NCBI GenBank assembly: GCA_052389435.1
Contig: JBQTIB010000081.1
Span: 1 to 58,772, forward strand
Length of the DNA: 58,772 nucleotides
Direction of reading: 5' to 3'
Origin: JBQTKD01 sp052389435
GTDB taxonomy: Bacteria > Actinomycetota > Actinomycetes > Sporichthyales > Sporichthyaceae
The notes beneath the pieces are model-generated. The model worked only from the letters and a program-made list of their open reading frames with translations. It made no database searches and was not told the DNA's origin. Positions 14,211-22,522 of this stretch are shown in pieces. Each line of letters opens with the position of its first letter. Within the stretch, counting starts at the first letter, position 1. Made by a program: the position numbers and the translations under genes.

Positions 14211-16607
14211 ATGGCCAATCCGATCGACCGGTTCCGCGGATCGGGCGGTCGTCGAGCCGCCGGGGCGGGTAGGGCACCGACCGGCAAGGCCGGAGCGAAG
14301 CCCGCCGCGACCGGCGCCGGCGCGTCGAGTGGCGACACCTGGTTCCGCCCCGCCGCCGGAGCGGCCGGACCTTCCGCCGCCGGGGGCCCGACGAAGAAGG
14401 CGCCCGTGGACCGGGCCAAGCGCCGCAAGCGCCGGCTGCTGCGGGCCCTGTACGCGGGGATCGGCGCCGTCGTGGTCGTGTTCCTCATGGCCTTCGTGGC
14501 CTACGCCCGGATCGAGATCCCGCCGGCGAACGACAGCGCGCTACGGCAGACCACCCAGGTCTTCTACGCCGACAAGACCAAGGCCTCGGACGTGCCCTTC
14601 GGCCGGTACGGCGAGACCAACCGAACGATCGTCCCGCTCGCCAACATGCCGGTCCACCTGCGCGACGCCGTGCTGGCGGCGGAGAACCGCAGTTTCTATA
14701 CCGACAGCGGCGTCTCGCCCAAGGGCATCGCCCGCGCGCTGTGGGTCAACCTGCGCGGCGGTCAGACCCAGGGCGGTTCGACGATCACCCAGCAGTACGT
14801 GAAGAACTACTACCTGACCTCCGAGCGCTCCATTCAGCGCAAGCTGAAGGAGGCGTTCCTGTCGATCAAGCTCGACAAGGAGCAGTCGAAGGACCAGATC
14901 CTCGAGAACTACCTGAACACGATCTACCTCGGCCGGGGCGCGTACGGCGTGCAGGCGGCGTCGAAGGCGTACTTCAACGTCGACGTCGGTCGGTTGACGA
15001 TCCCGCAGGGGGCCGTGCTGGCCTCGATCCTGCGCTCCCCCGCGAACTACGACCCGTCCGATCCCGACGACCTGGAGCGCTTGAAGGGACGCTGGGGCTA
15101 CGTCCTGGACAGCATGGTCGAGACCGGCACGCTGAGCGCCGAGATGCGGGCGAAGCAGAAGTTTCCGACCTTTCCCAAGCAGGCCCAGAGCCAGAGCCGG
15201 TTCGGCGGGCAGAACGGCTACCTGCTCGGGGAAATCTCCAAGGAACTCCAGGCCCGGGGCCTGTCCAAGGACGACATCGACAACGGCGGCCTGCGGATCG
15301 TCACCACGCTGGACTCGAAGGCGCAGGCCTCGGCCGTCGCCGCCGTCGACCAGGAGTTCCCGAAGACCAAGAACAAGGGGCTGCGGGTCGGCCTGGCCGC
15401 GATCGAGCCGGGCACCGGGCGCATCCTGGCCATGTACGGCGGCAAGGACTTCCTCGGCAAGGACAAGTTCGCGCAGGTGAACGCGGCGACCTACCCGATC
15501 CAGCCGGGCTCGCAGATGAAGGTCTTCTCGATCGCCGCCGGGCTCGAGGGCGGCGACACGCTCCAGACTCGCTACGTCTCCAACTCGCCGCTGCGCCTTC
15601 CCGGCACGACCAACGGCAAGCCGAACTCGGTGCGCAACGAGTTCAACATGAGCTACCGGCCCGGCACCCAGGACCTCATGTACGGGCTGCAGGAGTCCAT
15701 CAACACCGTCTTCGTCGACCAGACGCTCAAGCACGGGCCGGAGAAGGTCCGCGACGCCATGGTCCGCGCGGGCATCCCCGACGACGCCCCGGGGCTGAAC
15801 AACAACGCCCTGATCGCCCTCGGCATCGCCTCGATCACGCCCCTGCAGGTCGCCAACAGCTACGCGACGCTGTGTTCGGGCGGGACCCGGGCCACACCGT
15901 TCCTCGTGGCGAAGGTGATCAAGTCCAACGGCGGCGAGTTCCCGCTGACGAAGATTCCCGCGCCGGTGACCGGAGTCTTCGACGACGCCGTCGTCTCCGA
16001 CGTACTGCGCGCGATGCAGAACGTGGTGACCCGCGGCACCGGCGGCTACGCCGGACGCAACCTCGGCCGCCCGGCCGCCGGCAAGACCGGAACCCACCAG
16101 GACCTCACGGCCTGGTTCAGCGGCTGCACTCCGCAGATGGCCGCGGCGGTGGACTACTTCAAGGGCCCGGGCACCGAATCGCTGGACGGCGCCGGCGGGC
16201 TGGCGACCTTCTTCGGCTCCCGGTTCCCGACCCAGACCTGGACGGCGTTCATGAAGGGCGCGCTGGAGGGCAAGCCGATCGAGAACTTCAAGCTGACCAA
16301 GGGCCTCACCCCGACCGCGACGCCGACGCCGACGCAGGCCCCGCCGGTGCCGACCGGCGAGCCCACGACCGGCCCGACCGGCTTCCCCGGGTTCCCGGAC
16401 TTCCCCGACTTCCCGGACTTCCCCGGGACCCAGCCGACGCCCCAGCAGACGCTCACGCCGGCGCCGACCGCGACCACGCCGAGCACGCCGGCCCCGAGCG
16501 CCACCGCGACCAGCGGCGGCGGTGGAGGCGGTGGTGGAGGAGGCGACGAGGACGAGGTGGAGACGGAGGAGGACTTCGAGTTCCGCCGCGGCGAGTTCGG
16601 CGACTGA
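14211..16607 (+). CDS. class A penicillin-binding protein (transglycosylase/transpeptidase)
   Basis: A bifunctional peptidoglycan synthase of 798 aa. It has a basic, Ala/Gly-rich cytoplasmic tail (1-75) and one membrane helix (about 78-98). The GT51 transglycosylase domain has AAENRSFY (catalytic Glu158), GGSTITQQYVKN and NTIYLGRGAYG. The transpeptidase domain has PGSQMK (Ser434, Lys437), ESIN (Ser496, Asn498) and KTG (Lys625). A low-complexity extracellular tail follows, with Thr/Pro-rich stretches, an FPDFPDFPDFPG run, polyglycine, and an acidic end. The tail after about residue 690 has no recognisable PASTA domain. The ATG at 14211 is chosen for the tail and membrane topology. It builds and cross-links the cell wall. 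Confidence 0.95.
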   Translation: MANPIDRFRGSGGRRAAGAGRAPTGKAGAKPAATGAGASSGDTWFRPAAGAAGPSAAGGPTKKAPVDRAKRRKRRLLRALYAGIGAVVVVFLMAFVAYARIEIPPANDSALRQTTQVFYADKTKASDVPFGRYGETNRTIVPLANMPVHLRDAVLAAENRSFYTDSGVSPKGIARALWVNLRGGQTQGGSTITQQYVKNYYLTSERSIQRKLKEAFLSIKLDKEQSKDQILENYLNTIYLGRGAYGVQAASKAYFNVDVGRLTIPQGAVLASILRSPANYDPSDPDDLERLKGRWGYVLDSMVETGTLSAEMRAKQKFPTFPKQAQSQSRFGGQNGYLLGEISKELQARGLSKDDIDNGGLRIVTTLDSKAQASAVAAVDQEFPKTKNKGLRVGLAAIEPGTGRILAMYGGKDFLGKDKFAQVNAATYPIQPGSQMKVFSIAAGLEGGDTLQTRYVSNSPLRLPGTTNGKPNSVRNEFNMSYRPGTQDLMYGLQESINTVFVDQTLKHGPEKVRDAMVRAGIPDDAPGLNNNALIALGIASITPLQVANSYATLCSGGTRATPFLVAKVIKSNGGEFPLTKIPAPVTGVFDDAVVSDVLRAMQNVVTRGTGGYAGRNLGRPAAGKTGTHQDLTAWFSGCTPQMAAAVDYFKGPGTESLDGAGGLATFFGSRFPTQTWTAFMKGALEGKPIENFKLTKGLTPTATPTPTQAPPVPTGEPTTGPTGFPGFPDFPDFPDFPGTQPTPQQTLTPAPTATTPSTPAPSATATSGGGGGGGGGGDEDEVETEEDFEFRRGEFGD

Positions 16608-16697
16608 CCCGCGGCAGGCCCGAACCGAGGTGTCGCCGGGCGGACCGAGGCCGACGACTCGGCCCGGCCCGGCGCGTTGCCGCTCTACCCTGACGGG

Positions 16698-17321
16698 GTG
16701 CTGCTCTCGCTCGGCTCGGCGACGCTGGCCATCGTGCTGGTCGTCCTGCTGCCCGGGCCGGACACCCTGGTAGTGCTGCGCAATCTCCTGCGGGGCGGGC
16801 GGTCGCTCGGTGTTCGGACCGCCGTCGGCAATCTGTGCGGTTTGACGATCTGGGTGTGCCTGGCCGCCTTCGGGTTGACGGCGGTGCTGCGGGCGAGCGA
16901 GGTCGGCTACAACGTCCTGCGCGTGGTCGGCGCCGGATACCTCGTGTGGCTGGGCGTGTCGCTGTGGCGCTCGCGCGGCGCCACGCCCCCGGCGGAGGGC
17001 GTCGAGTCGAGCCCGCGACGCGGCCTGCTCGGTTCCGGTTTCGTCGCCGGGATCCTGACCAATCTGTTGAACCCGAAGGTCGGGGTCTTCTTCGTCGCGT
17101 TCCTGCCGCAGTTCGTCCCGCCCGGCTGGTCGGTGGGCGCGTCGACCGCGGTGCTCGGGGCCGAGTTCATCGTCCTCACCGCGGCCTACTGGGCGCTGCT
17201 GATCGGCCTCGCCCCGCTGGTCACGGGCTGGCTGACCACGCCACGGATACGCCGGCGAATGGACCGCCTGACCGGCGTCGTCCTCGTCGGCTTCGGCCTC
17301 CACCTCGCCGCCGAGGGCTGA
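16698..17321 (+). CDS. LysE-family amino-acid exporter
   Basis: A 207-aa inner-membrane protein with about six hydrophobic helices and the LysE/RhtB signature LLPGPDTLVVLRNLLRGGRSLGVRTAVGN near the N-terminus, then GVSLWRSR and NLLNPKVGVFFVAFLPQFV. The family exports amino acids or related metabolites; the substrate is not predictable here. The GTG at 16698 is preferred to the TTG at 16677 because a TACCCT -10 box (16686-16691) ends six bases before it, giving a leaderless transcript. Confidence 0.9.
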   Translation: MLLSLGSATLAIVLVVLLPGPDTLVVLRNLLRGGRSLGVRTAVGNLCGLTIWVCLAAFGLTAVLRASEVGYNVLRVVGAGYLVWLGVSLWRSRGATPPAEGVESSPRRGLLGSGFVAGILTNLLNPKVGVFFVAFLPQFVPPGWSVGASTAVLGAEFIVLTAAYWALLIGLAPLVTGWLTTPRIRRRMDRLTGVVLVGFGLHLAAEG

Positions 17322-17404
17322 AGCAGACAGCACTCACCCGAGGTGGAGGCGCGGGTAGCGGTGCGGGTGGGCGGAGCCCCCCGCCGCGGCGCGAAGCGCC
17401 GCAG

Positions 17405-17451
17405 AAAACGACAGAGCGACCCGGTTCGCGCCTTCCGCGAACACAGGTCGC
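17405..17451 (-). terminator. probable terminator of the tRNA-Tyr transcript
   Basis: On the minus strand, downstream of the tRNA, outer arms GGTCGC/GCGACC (17446-17451 with 17416-17421) and inner arms GTTCGCG/CGCGAAC (17424-17430 with 17436-17442) form a hairpin with an internal bulge, followed after some bases by TTTT (17408-17405). Confidence 0.5.
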
Positions 17452-17460
17452 CCGTCGTTC

Positions 17461-17543
17461 TGTGGCAGATCCAGGATTCGAACCTGGGAAGCTTTCGCGA
17501 CGGATTTACAGTCCGCTCCCATTGGCCGCTCGGGCAATCTGCC
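17461..17543 (-). tRNA. tRNA-Tyr (GTA)
   Basis: Read on the minus strand this is an 83-nt class II tRNA. The acceptor stem is GGCAGAT/ATCTGCC with discriminator A, the D-arm contains GCCCGAGCGGCCAATGGGAGC, the anticodon loop is CTGTAAA (anticodon GTA), a long variable arm follows, and the T-arm is CCAGGTTCGAATCCTGG. The 3' CCA is not encoded. Overlapping open frames on either strand are therefore not genes. Confidence 0.97.
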
Positions 17544-17715
17544 GGGGCGTGGGGGGATCGCCCCCACGGCTGAGTGAGGATAGCGCAGGGGATCGGGTGC
17601 TCTGAAACCGGTTTGGCCGACGCGGCGGCCCCGGGAATTCGGCGCCCTCCCGCGCGACTGGGATGATGGGGTGCAGCACCGTCCCGGCACCGCAGTTCCG
17701 AAGGGGTATCGCATC

Positions 17716-18204
17716 GTGGCCGACTCGTCGTTCGACGTCGTGAGCAAGGTCGACCGGCAGGAGGTCGACAACGCGCTGAACCAGACCGAGCGCGAGCTCT
17801 CCCAGCGCTTCGACTTCAAGGGGACCGGCGCCACCATCGGCTGGTCCGGGGAGCGCATCGAGATGAAGGCCGACGGCGAGGACCGCGTGAAGGCCATCCT
17901 CGACGTGTTCAAGGAGAAGCTGATCAAGCGGCAGATCTCGCTCAAGGCCCTCGACGCCGGCGATCCGCAGCTGTCCGGCAAGGAGTACAAGATCTTCGCC
18001 ACGATCAAGGAGGGGATCTCGCAGGAGAACGCGAAGAAGGTCTCCAAGCTGATCCGCGACGAGGGCCCCAAGGGCGTGCAGGCGCAGATCCAGGGCGAGC
18101 AGTTGCGCGTGACCTCGAAGAAGCGCGACGACCTCCAGGAGGTCATCGCCCTGCTCAAGGGCGCCGACTTCGACTTCCCGCTCCAGTTCGACAACTACCG
18201 GTAG
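17716..18204 (+). CDS. YajQ-family nucleotide-binding protein
   Basis: A 162-aa YajQ/UPF0234 protein, nearly full family length. It starts ADSSFDVVSKVDRQEVDNALNQ and has the conserved ELSQRFDFKGTGA and KALDAGDPQLSGKEYKIFATIKEGISQENAKK segments. YajQ proteins fold as two ferredoxin-like domains and bind nucleotides; in some proteobacteria they sense c-di-GMP, which is not shown here. The GTG at 17716 gives the canonical N-terminus; the frame is open further upstream but is unlike the family. Confidence 0.95.
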   Translation: MADSSFDVVSKVDRQEVDNALNQTERELSQRFDFKGTGATIGWSGERIEMKADGEDRVKAILDVFKEKLIKRQISLKALDAGDPQLSGKEYKIFATIKEGISQENAKKVSKLIRDEGPKGVQAQIQGEQLRVTSKKRDDLQEVIALLKGADFDFPLQFDNYR

Positions 18205-18235
18205 CTCCGAGGGCGGCCTGCCCGCAGCGACCAGT

Positions 18236-18265
18236 CATTCAATGAATCTCTTGATTAGTTGAATG
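18236..18265. promoter_or_regulatory. ArsR-type operator
   Basis: CATTCAA (18236-18242) and TTGAATG (18259-18265) form a 7-bp inverted repeat around an AT-rich centre, 20 bp before the ATG of an ArsR-type regulator. AT-rich imperfect palindromes at this place are typical of ArsR autoregulatory sites. Confidence 0.65.
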
Positions 18266-18285
18266 GTGCGGTGCACGCTGGATCC

Positions 18286-18969
18286 ATGAGCGATCGCCAC
18301 GCCAAGGACGCCCTCTACGACGGCTTCGCCTCCACGGTGAAGGCTCTGGCCAACGGACGGCGGGTCGAACTGGTCGACGTGCTCAGCCAGGGCGAGAGAT
18401 CCGTGGAGGAACTCGCCGCCGAGATCGGGCAGAGTGTCGCGAACACCTCGCAGCACCTGCGTCAACTGGCCCTCGCCGGCCTCGTCGTCGGCCGCCGGCA
18501 GGGCAGCAACGTGTTCTACGCCCTGTCGGATCCCTCCGTTGCGGCGGCCTGGCGCACGCTGCGCGACCTCGCCGTAGAACGGCTCGCCCAACTCGACCGC
18601 CTGGTCGCGGCCTACACCGGCGACCGCTCGGGGCTGGAAACCGTCGGACGGGCCGAACTCGCCGACCGGCTGCGGACCGGCGGGGTGCTCGTCCTCGACG
18701 TCCGACCCGAGGCCGAGTTCCGGTCCGGACACGTGCCCGGGGCACGCGCGGTCCCGCCGGCGGAACTCGAGCGACGCCTGGCCGATCTGCCGGCCGGTAC
18801 GGAGGAGGTCGTCGCCTACTGCCGCGGGCCGTTCTGCGTCTACGCCGACGACGCAGTCCGCCTGCTCAACGCCCGCGGCCGGCGAGCGCGCCGCCTCGAG
18901 GACGGGTTTCCGGAGTGGGCGGCGGCCGGGCTGCCCGTCGAGACCGGAGCCCGAACGGGCTCGCGATGA
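18286..18969 (+). CDS. ArsR-type regulator fused to a rhodanese domain
   Basis: A 227-aa two-domain protein. Residues about 10-95 form an ArsR winged helix (ASTVKALANGRRVELVDVLSQGERSVEELA, then SVANTSQHLRQLALAGLV). Residues about 122-215 form a rhodanese domain with VLDVRPEAEFRSGHVPGA and the active-site loop YCRGPFCVYA, containing the expected catalytic Cys and a second Cys. Rhodaneses carry persulfide sulfur, so the fusion suggests sensing of sulfane sulfur or another thiol-reactive signal. It overlaps the following MFS gene as ATGA, and an inverted repeat (18236-18265) lies upstream. The start is the ATG at 18286. Confidence 0.93.
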   Translation: MSDRHAKDALYDGFASTVKALANGRRVELVDVLSQGERSVEELAAEIGQSVANTSQHLRQLALAGLVVGRRQGSNVFYALSDPSVAAAWRTLRDLAVERLAQLDRLVAAYTGDRSGLETVGRAELADRLRTGGVLVLDVRPEAEFRSGHVPGARAVPPAELERRLADLPAGTEEVVAYCRGPFCVYADDAVRLLNARGRRARRLEDGFPEWAAAGLPVETGARTGSR

Positions 18970-20312
18970 GCGAGCCGACCGTGGAGGTCGGCGGCGCGAG
19001 GTTCGCGCCCGGGGATCGCCCGGTGCACCTCGGCCTGCGTGCCAACCTTGCGCAGTTCGGCCTGCTCGTGGCGGTCAACGCCCTCGTCGGCGGCATGCTC
19101 GGTCAGGAGCGGACGGTGCTTCCGCTGCTCGCGGAGCGGGAGTTCGGCCTTGCCGCCTACACCTCGGCACTGACCTACATTCTCGCCTTCGGCATGGCCA
19201 AGGCGGCGACCAACTACCTGGCGGGCACCCTCTCGGACCGCTACGGGCGCAAGCCCGTGCTCGTCGCCGGCTGGCTGGTCGCCATCCCCGTGCCGTTGCT
19301 GCTGATCTGGGCGCCCAGTTGGGGCTGGGTCGTCGCGGCCAACGTGCTGCTCGGGATCAGCCAGGGCCTGACCTGGTCCACGACGGTCATCATGAAGATC
19401 GACCTCGTCGGACCGGCGCAGCGCGGACTGGCCATGGGCCTGAACGAGGCCGCCGGGTACATCGCGGTCGCGGCGACCGCCCTCGCCACCGGCTACCTCG
19501 CCGAGCAGCACGGGTTGCGCCCCGCCCCGTTCCTGCTCGGGGTCGCGTTCGCGGCCCTGGGACTGGGGCTGTCCACGCTGTCGGTCCGCGAGACCCGGGA
19601 TCACGCCAGGCTGGAATCGGCCCATCACGCGGCCCGCAGCACCGCAGGCGCAGGCGTTCTGCACGGCGAGCTGACCGACCGTCAGGTGTTCGCCCAGGCC
19701 AGCTTCCGCGAGCCCGCACTGTCCTCGGCGGCACAGGCCGGAATGGTGAACAACCTCAACGACGGGCTGGCCTGGGGACTGTTCCCCGTGCTGTTCGCCG
19801 GCGCGGGCCTCTCGGTCGGCCGGATCGGCGTCCTCGCCGCGCTCTACCCGGCGGTCTGGGGCATCGGGCAACTCCTCACCGGGGCGCTGTCGGACCGCTG
19901 GGGACGCAAACGGCTGATAGCCGCGGGAATGTGGGTGCAGGCCGTGGCCCTGGCGTTGGTCGCCCTCGCGGACTCCTTCTGGCCCTGGGCGGCGGCCGCT
20001 GCGCTCCTGGGAGCCGGGACCGCGATGGTCTACCCGACCCTGCTCGCCTCCATCGGCGACGTGGCCCATCCCGCCTGGCGGGCTCGGGCCGTCGGCGTCT
20101 ATCGCCTCTGGCGCGACGGCGGCTTCGCCGTCGGCGCCCTGGTGGCTGGGGTCGTCGCCGACGCGTTCGGCATCCGAGCCGCGATCTGGGTCGTCGCCGC
20201 GATCACCGCCGCCTCCGGCGCGCTCGTGGCGGTGCGGATGTACGAGACCCACCGACCGGCGCCCACCGAACCGACGGGGCGTCGATCCGGCCGAGTGTTC
20301 GGCGCTAGGTGA
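18966..20312 (+). CDS. MFS transporter coupled to the ArsR-rhodanese regulator
   Basis: A 448-aa major-facilitator protein with about 12 membrane helices, the intracellular loop motif GTLSDRYGRKPVL after helix 2 and its repeat GALSDRWGRKRLI in the second half. The ATGA overlap with the ArsR-rhodanese gene makes a two-gene operon that the regulator very likely controls. An exporter of a toxic metal, metalloid or sulfur compound is the natural inference; the substrate is not shown by the sequence. Confidence 0.92.
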   Translation: MSEPTVEVGGARFAPGDRPVHLGLRANLAQFGLLVAVNALVGGMLGQERTVLPLLAEREFGLAAYTSALTYILAFGMAKAATNYLAGTLSDRYGRKPVLVAGWLVAIPVPLLLIWAPSWGWVVAANVLLGISQGLTWSTTVIMKIDLVGPAQRGLAMGLNEAAGYIAVAATALATGYLAEQHGLRPAPFLLGVAFAALGLGLSTLSVRETRDHARLESAHHAARSTAGAGVLHGELTDRQVFAQASFREPALSSAAQAGMVNNLNDGLAWGLFPVLFAGAGLSVGRIGVLAALYPAVWGIGQLLTGALSDRWGRKRLIAAGMWVQAVALALVALADSFWPWAAAAALLGAGTAMVYPTLLASIGDVAHPAWRARAVGVYRLWRDGGFAVGALVAGVVADAFGIRAAIWVVAAITAASGALVAVRMYETHRPAPTEPTGRRSGRVFGAR

Positions 20313-20485
20313 GTCCTGGAGTCGACGGAAGCACAGCCAGCCGAGCCCGAGCCACCCAGTTGCCGCGGAAGCGCGGAAGGCCAGGGCCGACCGGGGAACA
20401 GGGGTGCACACCAGCACCGTTCGCGTCCCGCCCGATCGTAGGCGCCGCAGCCGGGCGCGACGGACATGGGCCCGCGGGCGCTTGT

Positions 20486-21241
20486 CTACTCCTCGAACGG
20501 CGCGAGGCGCACCAGCAGCGGCAGCGCCGCCCAGACGCTCAACCACTTCGCCCGGCCCTCCGGGACGGCGCGGGACTCGGCCTTCCACGCCGCGCGCACG
20601 TGGCGCTTGAACTCCAACCGCGGGTGCCGCTGCAGGAGCGCGGCGACCCACGCCGGGTCGAGTTCGTCGAGGCGGCCCCCGGCCACGTCGGCGAACGCTC
20701 CGGCGGAGACGAACCCTCCCGGGGAGTCGAGGTGCTCCATCGCGCCCGCGGTGATGTGCCCGCAGACCTCGGCGCCGATGCGGGCCGCCCGTACCGGTTC
20801 CACGTCGCGGTCGAGGGCGAAGCGCTCCACCCGCTCGCCGCCGACGACCGCGAAGCAGCGGCCCGGGGTCGGATGCTCGAGGTTGAGGTCGTGCAGCAGC
20901 GAGGCCACGTAGGCCATTTCGACGTCGACGCTCACCCCGTCGAGGGCGGCGAGCGACATGCCGAACAGAAAGGTGCGATGGGAGTGTTCGCGTACGGCCG
21001 GGCTGAGCACCTCGCGGGCGTGCGCCTCCGCGTCCTTGGCCAGGCGCGAATCGGGAATCGCCACGGCGTCCAGATCGACGCCGCCGCCGCCTCGACGACC
21101 GGTGGCCAGCCGCAGCCGCTGCCCGGGCGTCCTGGCGATCGTTCGCAGCAGCGGGGGAAACATCGCCCGACTCTGAGCCTTCGTCAGTTTCCCACCCGTA
21201 CGGACGGCCCAGTCGTAGTCGATTCCCTTGGGAGCAGCCAT
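20486..21241 (-). CDS. HD-domain protein (putative phosphohydrolase)
   Basis: A 251-aa protein with an HD metal-binding domain: EHSHRTFLFG (His86, His88), LLHDLNLE (His117, Asp118), then CGHITAGAME and a C-terminal EFKRHVRAAWKAE. HD domains usually hydrolyse phosphate esters of nucleotides; the substrate is unknown. The start is the ATG at 21241. It is convergent with the MFS gene; the 173 bp between them show no clear feature. Confidence 0.82.
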   Translation of the reverse strand: MAAPKGIDYDWAVRTGGKLTKAQSRAMFPPLLRTIARTPGQRLRLATGRRGGGGVDLDAVAIPDSRLAKDAEAHAREVLSPAVREHSHRTFLFGMSLAALDGVSVDVEMAYVASLLHDLNLEHPTPGRCFAVVGGERVERFALDRDVEPVRAARIGAEVCGHITAGAMEHLDSPGGFVSAGAFADVAGGRLDELDPAWVAALLQRHPRLEFKRHVRAAWKAESRAVPEGRAKWLSVWAALPLLVRLAPFEE

Positions 21242-21328
21242 GACCGCAACCCTAGGAACCGCCGCGGGCGAAGGCCAGTGGCAGGATGGACGCATACCGC
21301 CGGTTTCGCGCCATCCCGAGGGGGCCAG

Positions 21329-21808
21329 GTGTCAGGTCGCGACGCGATTCGAATGAGCGATGCGCAGATCCTCGCCTACCTCGAGGAGCAGAAGGTCATC
21401 CAGGTCGCGACGATCGGCCCGAACGGTCGCCCGCACCTCGCCCCGCTCTGGTACGTCCCGCACCCCTCCGGGACGCCCGGCCTGCCCGCCGTGGCGACGT
21501 GGACCTACGGCAAGTCGCAGAAGGCGCTGAACCTGCAGCGCCTGCCGGAGGCGACCGTGCTCGTGGAGTCGGGGCAGAGCTACGGGGCGCTGCGCGGACT
21601 GTCGATGGAATGCGACGTCGAGATCCTCACCGACTACGACGCGACCCTGGCGATCGGGCTGGGCCTGGCCGATCGCTACGGCACCGGCGGGTACGGCGAA
21701 GACCGGGCGGCCACCGTCGCGACCTTCGAGGGTCAGGCCCGCAAGCGCATCGGCCTGGTGTTCCGCGCCACGAAGATCGCGACCTGGGACTTCTCCAAAC
21801 TCGGCTGA
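21329..21808 (+). CDS. PPOX-class F420/flavin-dependent oxidoreductase
   Basis: A 159-aa split-barrel protein: SGRDAIRMSDAQILAYLEE, QVATIGPNGRPHLAPLWYV, then YGKSQKALNLQR and a C-terminal FRATKIATWDFSKL. The RDxIRMxxxE opening is typical of an actinobacterial F420- or FMN-binding group, which is why the GTG at 21329, preceded by GAGGGGG, is preferred to the ATG at 21353. Distinct in sequence from the split-barrel protein at 4737-5153. Substrate unknown. Confidence 0.88.
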   Translation: MSGRDAIRMSDAQILAYLEEQKVIQVATIGPNGRPHLAPLWYVPHPSGTPGLPAVATWTYGKSQKALNLQRLPEATVLVESGQSYGALRGLSMECDVEILTDYDATLAIGLGLADRYGTGGYGEDRAATVATFEGQARKRIGLVFRATKIATWDFSKLG

Positions 21809-21952
21809 CCTGCCGTTCACCGGCGATCGGGCCCGTCCGAACCGAGACAATCGGGGCGCCGGAGCGGCCCTACGGTCATGGACGAGCACACGAGGCGTGC
21901 GTTTTTCCCTTGATCCGCAGACAGCGCGCGCGGGGCGTGCGGCAATGGGGAG

Positions 21953-22471
21953 ATGGTCACCGAAGCGCAGCGTCGTGGTCCCCGTCCGTGGGCGATCGCG
22001 CTCGGCCTGATCGCCGTGGCCATGGTGCCGATCCTGGCGGTGGCGGCCATGGCCGGATCCGGCGGCGCCTCCGACGCCGAGGGCTGCGAAGCAGTCGCCG
22101 CCGCGGACCGGACCGTAGTCGAGCAGGCCGTTCTCGACGCCCTGCCGGGCGGCAGCACGAAGGACCTCGTCACCAGCACCGACTACGACGAGGCCTGCGC
22201 GATCGGCGGTGTGGAAACCACCGCCCGTTGGACGACGATCGCCACCGGCGCCTCGGTGGTCTTCGCCCTGGAACGGCAGGGCTGGACCAGGGTGGACACC
22301 GGCAGCGAGGACCCCGCGTGGCTGACCGAGGACCTCGCCCCGACGGGCACCGCCGGCGCCACCAACGACAACGAGAGCCTGAACGTCGTGCTGACCAAAC
22401 TGGTCGGTGGCCGCGACCTCGACCTTGCGGTCGACCAGGAGGGCCTGCACGTGGTGCTCGCCCGCGGCTGA
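21953..22471 (+). CDS. hypothetical membrane-anchored protein
   Basis: 172 aa; not recognised. A short cytoplasmic start is followed by one membrane helix (PWAIALGLIAVAMVPILAVAAM, about 12-33) and an extracellular domain with two cysteines (CEAVAAADRTVVEQ and YDEACAIGG) that could form a disulfide. The C-terminus (VGGRDLDLAVDQEGLHVVLARG) is compact. The start is the ATG at 21953. No operon partner is obvious; the 144 bp upstream hold no visible gene. Confidence 0.75.
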   Translation: MVTEAQRRGPRPWAIALGLIAVAMVPILAVAAMAGSGGASDAEGCEAVAAADRTVVEQAVLDALPGGSTKDLVTSTDYDEACAIGGVETTARWTTIATGASVVFALERQGWTRVDTGSEDPAWLTEDLAPTGTAGATNDNESLNVVLTKLVGGRDLDLAVDQEGLHVVLARG

Positions 22472-22522
22472 ACCTGCCGCCGTCCTCGCCCCCGTAGGGC
22501 CCCGACGCCTAAGGTCGACCCC

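Noticed and set aside
16380..16440. The repeated TTCCCGGACTTCCC-like DNA as a regulatory or mobile repeat
   Set aside because: It is coding: it specifies the FPDFPDFPG stretch in the PBP tail, in frame.
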